From contig NZ_MQMF01000001.1 in the NCBI RefSeq assembly GCF_001999465.1, forward strand, positions 806,001 through 870,000: DNA of 64,000 nt, given 5' to 3'. Both the position numbers and the translations under genes were made by a program. The notes under the pieces were generated by a model, which saw only the letters and a program-made list of their open reading frames with translations, searched no databases and was not told where the DNA came from. Shown here in pieces: positions 18,169-26,342 of the stretch; positions within the stretch are counted from its first letter, which is position 1, and each line of letters starts with the position of its first letter. The stretch is from Fictibacillus arsenicus. Lineage in GTDB: Bacteria; Bacillota; Bacilli; Bacillales; Fictibacillaceae.

Positions 18169-18369
18169 ATGGAACAAGGTACAGTAAAATGGTTTAACGC
18201 AGAAAAAGGTTTTGGATTTATCGAACGCGAAAACGGAGACGACGTATTCGTACATTTCTCTGCAATCCAAACTGATGGCTTCAAGTCTTTAGACGAAGGT
18301 CAAAAAGTAACTTTTGAAGTTGAGCAAGGTGCTCGTGGAGCTCAAGCTGCTAACGTTCAAAAAGCATAA
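18169..18369 (+). CDS. Cold-shock protein (CspA/CspB family), copy 1
   Basis: 66 residues forming a single cold-shock domain. RNP1 is KGFGFIE and RNP2 is VFVHFS. It binds single-stranded RNA and DNA and acts as an RNA chaperone. AGGAGG lies nine bases before the ATG. The leader between 18018 and 18168 is gene-free, as is common for csp genes with structured 5' UTRs. A second copy (25125-25322) differs by about ten residues. Confidence 0.96.
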   Translation: MEQGTVKWFNAEKGFGFIERENGDDVFVHFSAIQTDGFKSLDEGQKVTFEVEQGARGAQAANVQKA

Positions 18370-18387
18370 TCTTATATGATTATATGA

Positions 18388-18415
18388 ACAGACCCTCTTT
18401 TGGGTCTGTTTTTTT
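18388..18415 (+). terminator. Terminator of the cold-shock gene
   Basis: ACAGACCC / GGGTCTGT perfect 8-bp stem with a 6-base loop, followed by seven T. Confidence 0.93.
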
Positions 18416-18460
18416 GTTGTTTTGAAAAAGCTGTTTTCGTAAACTGTTGGAATTTGAAAG

Positions 18461-18546
18461 GGTTGATTTCCGCTCCAAGATGCTCGCTTTCCGCGGGGCG
18501 TGCGGTGAGCCCGCCGGAGTCTCGCACCTTGCGCTCCAATCAACTT
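18461..18546 (+). repeat. Dispersed intergenic repeat, short copy 3
   Basis: An 86-bp compact form: GGTTGATTTCCGCTCCAAG, CTCGCTTTCCGCGGGGCG, TGCGGTGAGCCCGCC, GGAGTCTCGCACC, TTGCGCTCCAATCAACTT. It lacks the ~140-bp middle of copies 1 and 2 and has one GGAGTCTC where copy 2 has two. It is either the ancestral unit or a deletion between direct repeats. Confidence 0.88.
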
Positions 18547-18590
18547 GTCAATGAAGGGGCTCAAAAACAAAAGTGCTCAAAATGATAAAT

Positions 18591-18620
18591 AAAAAACCCC
18601 GCTCAAAAAGTTGAGCAGGG
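18591..18620 (-). terminator. Minus-strand terminator downstream of the acyl-CoA ligase
   Basis: On the minus strand CCCTGCTCAA pairs with TTGAGCGGGG, with a 4-base loop, then TTTTTT. It lies about 130 bases past the ligase stop. Confidence 0.82.
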
Positions 18621-18708
18621 ACATGGTACAGGTAAAATAAAAAATTTAATGCATTAAAGGTTATACCTAGTATAACATACTAAGTACTTTAATAGTGTTA
18701 TTACAAAT

Positions 18709-18747
18709 GCATTGCCTCCAAACTGGATGGGAGCAATGCCTTTTTTT
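18709..18747 (+). terminator. Plus-strand terminator facing the ligase gene
   Basis: GCATTGCCTCC pairs with GGGAGCAATGC (one mismatch, one wobble) and is followed by CTTTTTTT. It would stop plus-strand read-through from the csp side and may also act as a hairpin for the ligase transcript. Confidence 0.6.
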
Positions 18748-18748
18748 C

Positions 18749-20374
18749 TTAAGTAGCCGGTGTCATATAATGATCTTTCAGCTGGTCACGTAATGTTCGC
18801 TTTAAGAACTTCCCGACCGATGTCTTCGGGATCTCCTCCATGAACACGATATCGTCTGGAATCCACCACTTCGCAAATTGCGGCTTCAAATATTCCATAA
18901 TATCTTCTTTTTGCACTTTTCCTTTTGCTTCAGGTTTCAAGACCACACACGCTAGCGGGCGCTCCTGCCATTCTGGGTGCGGAACCGCGATAACAGATGC
19001 TTCAAAAACATCCGGGTGAGCCATGATCGCATTTTCTAAATCTACCGACGAGATCCACTCCCCGCCGCTCTTGATCAGATCCTTCGTTCTGTCTACAATC
19101 TTCACGAAGCCCTCTTCATCAACGGTTACAACATCTCCGGTATAAAGCCAGCCATCGACAAAGGTCCCTTCCGTCCGGTCATCGTTATAATACTCATCAG
19201 CAATCCAGTTGGAGCGGAGCAGCAACTCACCCATCTCGTTACCGTCCCACTTCACTTCACCGTTCGCGCCGATTACTTTCATCTCAACACCTTGGACTAC
19301 ATAGCCCTGTTTTGCTTTGTAATCTAATTTCGTTTCTTCGTCCAAATCCATTTGATAAGTTTTCAGACGCGTTGCAATTACGAGCGGACTCGTTTCGGTC
19401 ATTCCATAGGCGTGCATGAACGGAATGTTATGTTTTTCCTGGAACGTTTTAATCATTCCTTTAGGCGCAGCTGATCCCCCACAAATAACAGCTCTAAGAC
19501 TAGAAGTATCATAACTTTTCTGCTCGAGTTCTTGTAGAAGACCCATCCAGATCGTTGGTACACCTGCCGCAAAGGTTACTTTTTCCATCTCGATCAGTTC
19601 CGCTAAAAGCTGTGGCGTGAATCTCGGTCCAGGCATCACTTGTTTCGTACCGAACCAGGTTGCCGCATACGGAAGTCCCCAAGCATTTACGTGGAACATC
19701 GGCACAACCGGCATACAAACATCACTTTCTGAAACAGAACCGCCATCAACAAGTCCGAGTGACATGGAGTGAAGTACAGTCGAGCGGTGCGTGTACGTTA
19801 CACCTTTTGGATTTCCAGTAGTTGCAGACGTATAGCACATTCCAACAGGGTCGTTCTCATCAATATTTTGAGGGAACTCATAAGCTGGGTCACCTGTTTC
19901 TAGAAGTTTTTCATAATGATAAAGCGGCTGAAGCGGTGACTTTGGCAGCTCATCTTCATCAGTCATTAAAATAAATGCTTTTACGTTCGGAATATGGTCT
20001 TTTATGGCTTCAACAAGAGGAAGAATGTCCTGATCGATCAATAAAATCTGGTCATCGGCATGATTGATAATGTATGCGATATGCTGAGGGGAAAGTCGGA
20101 TATTAATCGTGTGAAGTACAGCCTCCACACCCGGGATGGCAAAATATGCTTCTAGGTGGCGGTGGTGGTTCCATGCGAGCGTACCAACGCGCTCACCCTT
20201 TTGAACACCAAGCCGCTTAAGCGAACTCGACAACCTGCGGGTCCGTTCCCCGATTTCCCGGTAACTGAACTTGCGAATCCCTGACATTGTGCGGCTCGTT
20301 ACTTCTTTTTTAGCAAAATAACGTTCCGCATGCTCCATCATACTCGTTACTCGAAATGGCACATTCATCATCAT
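18749..20374 (-). CDS. Long/medium-chain fatty acyl-CoA ligase (AMP-binding)
   Basis: 541-residue ANL-family adenylate-forming enzyme. The P-loop-like motif is YTSATTGNPKGVTYTHRS, the aromatic/acid motif is HAYGMTETSP, the hinge is YTGDVVTVDEEGFVKIVDRTKD, and the catalytic C-terminal Lys is in PKTSVGKFLKRTL. It activates a carboxylate, most likely a fatty acid, to the AMP and then CoA ester. The start at 20374 is preferred because GGAGGAG lies eight bases upstream; a longer frame begins at 20434. The gene stands alone. Substrate chain length cannot be read from sequence. Confidence 0.9.
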   Translation of the reverse strand: MMMNVPFRVTSMMEHAERYFAKKEVTSRTMSGIRKFSYREIGERTRRLSSSLKRLGVQKGERVGTLAWNHHRHLEAYFAIPGVEAVLHTINIRLSPQHIAYIINHADDQILLIDQDILPLVEAIKDHIPNVKAFILMTDEDELPKSPLQPLYHYEKLLETGDPAYEFPQNIDENDPVGMCYTSATTGNPKGVTYTHRSTVLHSMSLGLVDGGSVSESDVCMPVVPMFHVNAWGLPYAATWFGTKQVMPGPRFTPQLLAELIEMEKVTFAAGVPTIWMGLLQELEQKSYDTSSLRAVICGGSAAPKGMIKTFQEKHNIPFMHAYGMTETSPLVIATRLKTYQMDLDEETKLDYKAKQGYVVQGVEMKVIGANGEVKWDGNEMGELLLRSNWIADEYYNDDRTEGTFVDGWLYTGDVVTVDEEGFVKIVDRTKDLIKSGGEWISSVDLENAIMAHPDVFEASVIAVPHPEWQERPLACVVLKPEAKGKVQKEDIMEYLKPQFAKWWIPDDIVFMEEIPKTSVGKFLKRTLRDQLKDHYMTPAT

Positions 20375-20517
20375 AACTGCTACTCCTCCTTTAATATAAA
20401 CAAATCCAATGTTGTAAGCGCTATCACTACTCAACTAGTTCACCTTACCTAGGAGGAAATCCTGCATTGGAAACACATTTTTTGGAGGGTTTTGTATTAT
20501 CAAATTAGAAGCTATAG

Positions 20518-21537
20518 TTATTTCTGGTTTTTATATTTATAATCCGCAATTACAGAATGAATAAAATCAAAAAAGTGAATCTCCTCATAATTTGGTTCTT
20601 TTTGAAGCGGCAATTGTCTTCTTAATAATTCATATGATTTTTTGGCTAACTGTTTATCTTTTTGTTCTAAAAAATACAAAGTTAATAATGAATAAACAGC
20701 GCTCGACTCATTAAAATCTAGAGGTACTAAACTATCTCTTTTATATTGACCATATATTTTTTTATTATTTAGTAATTCAGACTTTAACCATTGATCAAAT
20801 TTAAACGGTGGTTGATCAGTTATCTTTAGTACTTGTATAGCAATTAACATCTGATCAATCATATTAACAGTTAGTGGATTTGCAGGCTCATATTTATTTT
20901 TTTGTATTCGTAGTACCTCTAGAAAAAAAGGAGAGGTTTCGTCATTCCCCTTTTGTTGTAATGATTGAAAATCGATATTTTGACTACTTTGGGTTAAAGC
21001 CTCTGTATCTATATAACTTAGATGAAGTTCATTAGCATGTTGTTTGTAATTCCAATCATAAAAATCTGTAAAATATCCGCCATTCATATGTGTAAAAGTA
21101 AGGCTATTACTTAGTTTATTTGCAATTTCCAAGAAGTTTCTATTGTCAAAAATAACACTAGCCTCTTTAAGTACACGTATTATACGGAGATCATCTATTA
21201 ATGCATTTGTAGATTGATAGTCTTCTAACCGCCATTTAATATGGTATAATCCATCTTTTTTTAATATAAATTTAGATTCAAAGACATTAAAGATTTTATT
21301 GAATTCTTTTTCATTTTCAATGAGTAGCAGATACTCCAGGTATAGGCCCATACTTTCACTTAAAAACTCCAGGTCATTGGATCTCCCGTAATTTTTAACA
21401 AGACTATTATTAGTTAAATAATACTGGTTAATAATATTTGTTTTATCGGAAGGTTTATTATTATTTACCAACAAAATAAATGTAATAATTAGACAAAACA
21501 ATGAAATTGGGTATAAATAATATCTATACTTTCTCAC
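20518..21537 (-). CDS. GH8-like exopolysaccharide hydrolase (YdaJ-like)
   Basis: 339 residues with one N-terminal TM or signal anchor (about 6-25) and an all-helical outer domain. The pattern SESMGLYLEYLLL and, about 60 residues later, ALIDDLRIIRVL resembles the catalytic Glu (SEG-x-x-YG) and Asp (DAD-x-DIA) regions of glycoside hydrolase family 8, but both are degenerate. Its start overlaps the end of the glycosyltransferase gene by 4 bases. Enzymes of this kind sit in cellulose or exopolysaccharide operons (BcsZ, YdaJ). Very AT-rich. GH8 assignment is moderate; hydrolase activity is uncertain. Confidence 0.65.
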   Translation of the reverse strand: MRKYRYYLYPISLFCLIITFILLVNNNKPSDKTNIINQYYLTNNSLVKNYGRSNDLEFLSESMGLYLEYLLLIENEKEFNKIFNVFESKFILKKDGLYHIKWRLEDYQSTNALIDDLRIIRVLKEASVIFDNRNFLEIANKLSNSLTFTHMNGGYFTDFYDWNYKQHANELHLSYIDTEALTQSSQNIDFQSLQQKGNDETSPFFLEVLRIQKNKYEPANPLTVNMIDQMLIAIQVLKITDQPPFKFDQWLKSELLNNKKIYGQYKRDSLVPLDFNESSAVYSLLTLYFLEQKDKQLAKKSYELLRRQLPLQKEPNYEEIHFFDFIHSVIADYKYKNQK

Positions 21538-22763
21538 ATTGGTTCTCCTCTAAAGCGAACAGTTTTATCCCACGTAATTGTTTTCTTTTTAACCCTACTT
21601 ATTACATAAGAAAAAATACTCTTCATTAAGAGAACAATAAATAGTTGAGCATAAGTAAAATACATAATACATCCAACAAATATATTGAATGGGGATATAT
21701 TACGATCTAACACCATAGCACTTAAAACTTGCGACGTATAAACTATATAACTCATAAACCAAAATAATAATAAAGGGGATGAAAAGTTAGGAAGTTCTAA
21801 TCCCAATAAACCTAATACAAACCAAACATGAGAAAATAATAATAATATTACAAATAAAAAGTATGTAAGTGTATGTTGGATACTATGTATAAATGTTTTA
21901 CCTTTCCAATAGGAAATCTCTCTAAATGATTTTTCTAATAAATAAATATTCCCCGTAAGCCACCTTGTTCGTTGCCTAATAAATATTGATAGTTTTTCTG
22001 GTTCCTGTTCCCAAGTCTGTGATGTAGATACTACTGGTAGAGTTTTCCCCATTGCTGTAATACGAATAGTTAACTCAGCATCCTCTGCTAAAGCGTAAGG
22101 ATCGTAACCACCTAGTTCTTCAATCACAGATCTTTTTAATAACATATTTGTTCCAGCTAAAGAACCTGTTTTAAACAAATTCCATCTTCCACTTTGCATA
22201 AGTAATTGGAAGACTTGGAACTCTATAGAAATCATTTTTGTAAGCAAATTCCGTTCAGAATTAATAGTTCTGACATACCCTACTGCACCTGCAGAATCCT
22301 TGGTTTCTTCTGCTGCATGTACAAGCTCTGTAACTGCATTTTTTTCTGGTTGATTATCAGCATCATATACAAGAAAATAGTCAGAAAAGGTAATCGACAA
22401 ACCATAATTTAACACACGTGATTTGCCTTTTGGATATCCATTCGGCACTTTAATATAATGGATATTTGAAAACATATTACTAAAACACTTTACAATTTCT
22501 TCAGTTCTATCAATCGAAGAATCATCTAAAACAAAAATATCTAACTGACCTGGATAATAGAGTTTAACCATTGCTTTCAAAGTTTCTTGAATAACAACCT
22601 CTTCATTATGAGCAGGTATCAATACAGCTACGGAAGGATATGTTTGTATTACGAACTTCTTTTTTGTTTTTAACCTCTCTTTTACCCCGCAAATTGTTAA
22701 AACAGAATAAAAAATTAGAAGCGCCCAAAAGAAAATCATTATTAACAATAGTATTATCTTCAA
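21534..22763 (-). CDS. Processive family 2 glycosyltransferase (YdaM/cellulose-synthase-like)
   Basis: 409 residues: one TM at the N-terminus, GT-A domain, then three or four C-terminal TM segments. The D,D,D,QxxRW set is visible: LDDSSIDRT, VYDADNQPE, LAEDAELTIR and RQRTRW. This is the signature of synthases that make and export beta-linked polysaccharide. It overlaps both neighbours by 4 bases and is the core of a three-gene operon. Closest functional analogue by context is YdaM of B. subtilis ydaJKLMN; the sugar is unknown. Confidence 0.85.
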   Translation of the reverse strand: MKIILLLIMIFFWALLIFYSVLTICGVKERLKTKKKFVIQTYPSVAVLIPAHNEEVVIQETLKAMVKLYYPGQLDIFVLDDSSIDRTEEIVKCFSNMFSNIHYIKVPNGYPKGKSRVLNYGLSITFSDYFLVYDADNQPEKNAVTELVHAAEETKDSAGAVGYVRTINSERNLLTKMISIEFQVFQLLMQSGRWNLFKTGSLAGTNMLLKRSVIEELGGYDPYALAEDAELTIRITAMGKTLPVVSTSQTWEQEPEKLSIFIRQRTRWLTGNIYLLEKSFREISYWKGKTFIHSIQHTLTYFLFVILLLFSHVWFVLGLLGLELPNFSSPLLLFWFMSYIVYTSQVLSAMVLDRNISPFNIFVGCIMYFTYAQLFIVLLMKSIFSYVISRVKKKTITWDKTVRFRGEPM

Positions 22764-23539
22764 TTGTTAATCCTCCATTTATTATCAAGTTCTGCCAATG
22801 ATTCTTCTAGACTACTAGCCATTTTGATTTCTTCCCATTTAAAAGGTAAATTCAATAAGTTTATTTTTGGTCGTAAAAGTAAGAATAATCTATCCAATAC
22901 AATCTTACATCCTGATTGGTCAGTATTTTGGAGGAAAATAATTAAAGATTGATCCTTTTTTGTAACTAAATCATAATCTGCGCGGATTGCTTGTAGTGCA
23001 CACTCCATTAACAAATAAAAAACAGAATCAAAGATTTCACTTGAAACATTAGGTGCAATTTTAATTAAATGCGATGTTTCATTTCTTCTCTTTGTGCCAG
23101 TTAGAATGACATTTGCACGGATAATAAACTCTGGAAAGTACAACAAACCTGGAGTTTGTTCGAACCTTTTCAGCTCTGTAATTCTTGTATGTAATTGTAT
23201 GTTTTCTTCGTGAATTTTTTTTATTTGATTAAAGAATAACCATAGAAAAATCAGGGAAATTGTTACGAATAAATGATGAACGATAAGATCAATTTGTAGT
23301 AACTGACTACTCTGTATGACAAAACTGTAAATTAAAAAACAAAAACCTAAAATAAGACTAATTGTTAATATGTACAAAAAGTTCTTGGTTCCATTTAACA
23401 GTCCCATTATTACAACTGAAGAAATAACAATTATTAAGTCAACTACGTACAAATTTCCATCTGCAAAAAAAGCTATCCCGGTAATAAAAAATATAAGACT
23501 GATATACAGCATAACAATAGTTGCTAAATATTTTTTCAT
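22760..23539 (-). CDS. Membrane protein with degenerate GGDEF domain (YdaK-like c-di-GMP receptor)
   Basis: 259 residues with four TM segments in the first ~110, a short coiled linker (QIKKIHEENIQLHTRITELK), then a GGDEF-fold domain (about 125-250). The catalytic GGDEF motif itself is missing. QTPGLLYFPEFIIRA and QAIRADYDLV look like GGDEF-family framework. YdaK of B. subtilis has such a degenerate domain and binds c-di-GMP to control the adjacent synthase. I infer the same role here. First gene of the operon; overlaps the transferase start by 4 bases. Confidence 0.7.
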   Translation of the reverse strand: MKKYLATIVMLYISLIFFITGIAFFADGNLYVVDLIIVISSVVIMGLLNGTKNFLYILTISLILGFCFLIYSFVIQSSQLLQIDLIVHHLFVTISLIFLWLFFNQIKKIHEENIQLHTRITELKRFEQTPGLLYFPEFIIRANVILTGTKRRNETSHLIKIAPNVSSEIFDSVFYLLMECALQAIRADYDLVTKKDQSLIIFLQNTDQSGCKIVLDRLFLLLRPKINLLNLPFKWEEIKMASSLEESLAELDNKWRINN

Positions 23540-23626
23540 TAGAACCCCTTATACATATATCGTATTAGTCGAATTTACCTAGGATAATTTTATCATATTT
23601 TGTATTATTTAGTTTTAATTTCTTAT

Positions 23627-23651
23627 ATAAAAAAAGCTCCCATAAGGAAGC
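23627..23651 (-). terminator. Terminator after the DinB gene
   Basis: On the minus strand GCTTCC pairs with GGGAGC (one T-G), with a 4-base loop, followed by seven T. Confidence 0.8.
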
Positions 23652-23660
23652 AACTATTCA

Positions 23661-24143
23661 CTATATTTTTCTACATGTCTTTTGTAAATCAATTGCTTTA
23701 AGGATCGCAATGATCGTTCCCATATGCAGACCTTCATGATAAAACGTTCGCGGCAACACTTCCGCAAAGGTATTCATGCCAAGTTCAGTCGGTTCATCTA
23801 ACTCCTGATCAAGCCGGTGACCGAATTCCTGTTCAATAAACTGAACCTGCTCCATCAAACGATTGCGCAGTTCTTCAAGTGTTGGAGGCGTCTGCTGCCA
23901 GTTCTCCGGCTTCGTTCCGTAACCGAATAGCTCGCGATAGTGACGCGGCGCAGGATTATCCTCACGCGTTTTATGATATAGCCAATCATATTGATCCAAA
24001 TAAATGTGCCCTAAGTTCCAGCGAATGTTGTTGTTGAAGCCCTCAGGCACAAAATCCGATTCCTCTTCTGTTATTCCTTCAACTGCGCTGAGTGTATTAT
24101 GACGGAATGCAGCGAGCTGTTTTAATAAAATTTCATTTCTCAA
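23661..24143 (-). CDS. DinB-family metal-dependent protein
   Basis: About 160 residues, a four-helix DinB_2-type fold. The likely metal triad is one His in WNLGHIYLDQYDW and two in YHEGLHMGTI. The start is TTG 24143 (M/L-RNEILLKQL) with AGGAGG eight bases upstream; an ATG six codons earlier lies on the Shine-Dalgarno itself. DinB-like proteins include thiol-dependent transferases and many of unknown role; no substrate can be assigned. Monocistronic, between two terminators. Confidence 0.85.
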   Translation of the reverse strand: MRNEILLKQLAAFRHNTLSAVEGITEEESDFVPEGFNNNIRWNLGHIYLDQYDWLYHKTREDNPAPRHYRELFGYGTKPENWQQTPPTLEELRNRLMEQVQFIEQEFGHRLDQELDEPTELGMNTFAEVLPRTFYHEGLHMGTIIAILKAIDLQKTCRKI

Positions 24144-24213
24144 CTTAATAACCTCCTTCATTTCTCTGTTAGTTACTTTTTTCGCTTAAATGTTCGAAAA
24201 TCCCTTCTCCGTA

Positions 24214-24245
24214 CAAAAAAGCACGCCCTATGCAGAGCGTGCTTT
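24214..24245 (-). terminator. Terminator after hpf
   Basis: On the minus strand AGCACGC / GCGTGCT with a 10-base loop, then TTTTTT. Confidence 0.88.
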
Positions 24246-24263
24246 CATCATTTTTTTATTAAG

Positions 24264-24818
24264 TTACATATCCCCAGCAATTAGTCCATATTTGCCGTCT
24301 TTACGTCTGTACACGACGTTCATCTCACCAGTTTCGGCATTATTATAAACGAAGAAGTTATGGCCCAGTAAGCCCATTTGAAGGATCGCTTCCTCTGTGT
24401 CCATCGGTTTAAAGTCGAACCGTTTTTCACGGACAATCTCGAAGTCATCTTCTTCCTCTAACAGAGCAGTGGATACACCTTCTGTTCCGTTAGCAAACAT
24501 GTGCTTTGTGCCTTCAGCATTTCTAAATTTGCGGTTTACTTTTGTTTTGTGTTTACGAATTTGACGCTCTAATTTTTCTACCACCAAATCAATCGCAGCG
24601 TATAAATCCAAATGACGTTCCTCTGCACGAAGCAAGAGTCCCTTCATCGGTATCGTAACCTCAATGGATTGTTCATTGTTATACACTTTCAAATTGACAT
24701 GTACTTCAGAGTTCGGAGTTTCGTTAAAGTATTTTGTGAGTTTAGTTACCTTTTTCTCCACGTAAGCCCTAATGGCTTCGGTCACCTCGATGTTTTCTCC
24801 GCGAATGTTAAAATGCAT
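24264..24818 (-). CDS. hpf: Long-form ribosome hibernation promoting factor
   Basis: 184 residues: an N-terminal S30AE domain (about 1-100, MHFNIRGENIEVTEAIRAY) that binds the 30S decoding region, an acidic linker (LLEEEDDFEIV) and the C-terminal dimerisation domain (about 125-184, FDFKPMDTEEAILQMGLLGHNFFVY). The long form dimerises 70S ribosomes into inactive 100S particles in stationary phase. GGAGGAG lies upstream of the ATG. A SigmaB/SigmaH-like promoter lies about 45 bases upstream, as with B. subtilis yvyD. Confidence 0.95.
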   Translation of the reverse strand: MHFNIRGENIEVTEAIRAYVEKKVTKLTKYFNETPNSEVHVNLKVYNNEQSIEVTIPMKGLLLRAEERHLDLYAAIDLVVEKLERQIRKHKTKVNRKFRNAEGTKHMFANGTEGVSTALLEEEDDFEIVREKRFDFKPMDTEEAILQMGLLGHNFFVYNNAETGEMNVVYRRKDGKYGLIAGDM

Positions 24819-24858
24819 AACTTAACTCCTCCTTTCGGTGATGTATATATATTTCTAT

Positions 24859-24884
24859 GTACCCTAAAAGAATTCCTCCGTAAC
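24859..24884 (-). promoter_or_regulatory. SigmaB-like (and overlapping SigmaH-like) promoter of hpf
   Basis: On the minus strand GTTACG-N14-GGGTAC resembles the SigmaB consensus GTTTAA-N14-GGGTAT. Overlapping it, AGGAATT-N12-ATAGAAA resembles the SigmaH consensus. B. subtilis yvyD is driven by both factors, so the match is functionally sensible. Confidence 0.6.
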
Positions 24885-25065
24885 ATTTAAAATATGTTGA
24901 CAATTTCTTTACAATCTCGACATTTTCTTAATATAGCGACTCAATACAACTTTAGATATAAAGGAATTTGAATAGAATTTCATAATAAAATAATTAAATT
25001 AAAGAAGTTCATTACTTTGTACACAAAGATCGCTATTTTAAAATTATTTATCGTCTCAAAGCAAA

Positions 25066-25095
25066 ATAAAAACCCGCCTGCAAAATACAGGCGGG
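25066..25095 (-). terminator. Terminator of cold-shock gene 2
   Basis: On the minus strand CCCGCCTG / CAGGCGGG perfect stem with a 7-base loop, then TTTTTATTTT. Confidence 0.93.
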
Positions 25096-25124
25096 ATCTA
25101 ATGTTTGGTCATTAATGCTTTGAA

Positions 25125-25322
25125 TTATAGTTTAGTTACGTTAGCCGCTTGAGGCCCACGTGCGCCATCTACAATATCAAACTCAACTTGCTGACCTTCG
25201 TCAAGGCTTTTGAATCCATCAGTGTTGATTGCGGAGAAATGTACGAACACATCGTCCCCGTCTTCGCGCTCAATAAATCCAAAACCTTTTTCTGCGTTAA
25301 ACCATTTTACTTTTCCTAACAT
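25125..25322 (-). CDS. Cold-shock protein, copy 2
   Basis: 65-residue cold-shock domain beginning [18 protein letters not shown], with RNP1 KGFGFIE and RNP2 VFVHFS. The ATG at 25322 gives the usual N-terminus; a GTG three codons earlier with GAAGGG upstream is an alternative. The upstream frame to 25409 lies in the leader. A TTGACA-N18-CATACT promoter at 25380-25409 gives a leader of about 50 bases. Confidence 0.95.
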   Translation of the reverse strand: MLGKVKWFNAEKGFGFIEREDGDDVFVHFSAINTDGFKSLDEGQQVEFDIVDGARGPQAANVTKL

Positions 25323-25379
25323 GCCTTTCACAATCCCTTCATCATGCGAATCTTTGTATAGTAAATCTATACACTTCAT

Positions 25380-25409
25380 AGTATGACACATACCCAAAAA
25401 AGTTGTCAA
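25380..25409 (-). promoter_or_regulatory. SigmaA-type promoter of cold-shock gene 2
   Basis: On the minus strand a perfect TTGACA -35 is followed after 18 bases by CATACT as -10. Confidence 0.7.
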
Positions 25410-25613
25410 AGGCTTAAGATTAGCGAATAATAAGAAGTTTTGTCGAAAAATCTTAGTTGGTTAAAATGAATAAACATACATTCTATTCGTATTTTATTCG
25501 ATTATGCTATTTTTAGTTCACATGAGGTTGCTTGGTTAATACTCAGCAATTTTCACACTTCTAATTCAGGCTTGGCCACATATAATGCAATATATAAGCT
25601 ATGTAACTTAAAC

Positions 25614-25629
25614 TTAAACAAGTGTTTAA
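25614..25629. promoter_or_regulatory. Operator-like palindrome TTAAACA-AG-TGTTTAA (site 2)
   Basis: A perfect 7-bp inverted repeat with a 2-base spacer, directly abutting the AAGGAGG of the DUF2619 gene, so a bound protein would block initiation or translation of the transcript. Confidence 0.5.
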
Positions 25630-25646
25630 AAAGGAGGCAATGGACG

Positions 25647-25919
25647 TTGCTGCATATGATTGAAAAAGTCGTCCTCAGCATGGCAGTAATCCGCATTTTA
25701 TCTGGAACCCTCGAAATCACTGCAGCCCTTTTCATGCTGCATTACAATACCGTAGAACGTGCACTCGTTATCAATTCCCTGCTCTCTATGGTCGGACCCA
25801 TTATCTTTTTCTCCACGATGACAATAGGAATCTATGGGTTATCTACCAAACTTTCATTCTCAAGCTTGTTATGGATCATGCTAGGGATTATTTGTATTGT
25901 TTATGGGATAAAAAGATAA
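25647..25919 (+). CDS. Small membrane protein, DUF2619 (YqhV-like)
   Basis: About 90 residues with three hydrophobic segments. The pattern KVVLSMAVIRILSGTLEI, then NSLLSMVGPIIFF, matches the DUF2619/YqhV family, found near sporulation genes in B. subtilis but of unknown function. The start is TTG 25647, nine bases after GGAGG; an ATG follows at 25656. The longer upstream frame covers the palindrome and is unlikely to be translated. Confidence 0.8.
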   Translation: MLHMIEKVVLSMAVIRILSGTLEITAALFMLHYNTVERALVINSLLSMVGPIIFFSTMTIGIYGLSTKLSFSSLLWIMLGIICIVYGIKR

Positions 25920-26006
25920 TTGGGAAAATAGCTAGCAGATTAACCATCAGCTGACTTTTTAAGTTATATTGAAGTATAAGGTAAGTAATATAAGGGAGTA
26001 TTAGAT

Positions 26007-26294
26007 ATGAAAAGAACTACTGAATTACGTCTTGGAATTACAGGGGGGATAATGGGTCTATTAATCAGCATACCTTCCATTTTTCTTTTAGGTCCCGGAC
26101 CAATTATTCTGATGATTTTTGCTATTATTATGAGTTGTTTTGTACTCAAAATAGATCATCAAATATATGCTTGTGTCATGATCTTTATTGGTTTGATTTC
26201 TTTTTTTATACCTTTTTTAAAAATTCCTGGAATTCTTTTTATTGCCTCTGGTGCAATAGCATTTAGAAAACCAAAACCGTTTAACGATAACTAA
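26007..26294 (+). CDS. Small membrane protein, unknown
   Basis: 95 residues, about three TM helices (about 9-30, 32-50, 55-82), a basic N-terminus MKRTTELRLG and a short polar tail. AAGGGAG lies nine bases before the ATG. The shape resembles DUF4064-type small Firmicutes membrane proteins, but I cannot place it with confidence. AT-rich, follows the DUF2619 gene by 87 bases. Confidence 0.72.
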   Translation: MKRTTELRLGITGGIMGLLISIPSIFLLGPGPIILMIFAIIMSCFVLKIDHQIYACVMIFIGLISFFIPFLKIPGILFIASGAIAFRKPKPFNDN

Positions 26295-26327
26295 AAAGAT
26301 CTCCTTTAGAGTACAAAAGGAGATCTA
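26291..26327 (-). terminator. Terminator of the fliD-fliS-fliT transcript
   Basis: AGATCTCCTTT / AAAGGAGATCT perfect 11-bp stem with an 8-base loop. TTTTT follows on the minus strand. Confidence 0.9.
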
Positions 26328-26342
26328 AATGTAAACCACTTT

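Larger units (their letters stand above)
18370..18748. other. Intergenic region after the cold-shock gene
   Basis: Contains the csp terminator, the short copy of the dispersed repeat, a minus-strand terminator and a second plus-strand hairpin near the ligase stop. No gene is supported; minus-strand frames crossing the csp gene are shadows. Confidence 0.7.
24819..25124. other. Intergenic region upstream of hpf
   Basis: Contains the hpf stress promoter at 24859-24884 and the csp terminator at 25066-25095. The rest is AT-rich with no supported gene. Confidence 0.6.
25323..25646. other. Divergent intergenic region between cold-shock gene 2 and the DUF2619 gene
   Basis: Holds the csp promoter on the minus strand and the palindrome at 25614-25629 on the way to the plus-strand gene. 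No gene seen. Confidence 0.6.

Noticed and set aside
18289-18570. 93-codon minus-strand frame across the cold-shock gene and repeat
   Set aside because: Antisense shadow of csp plus the dispersed repeat.
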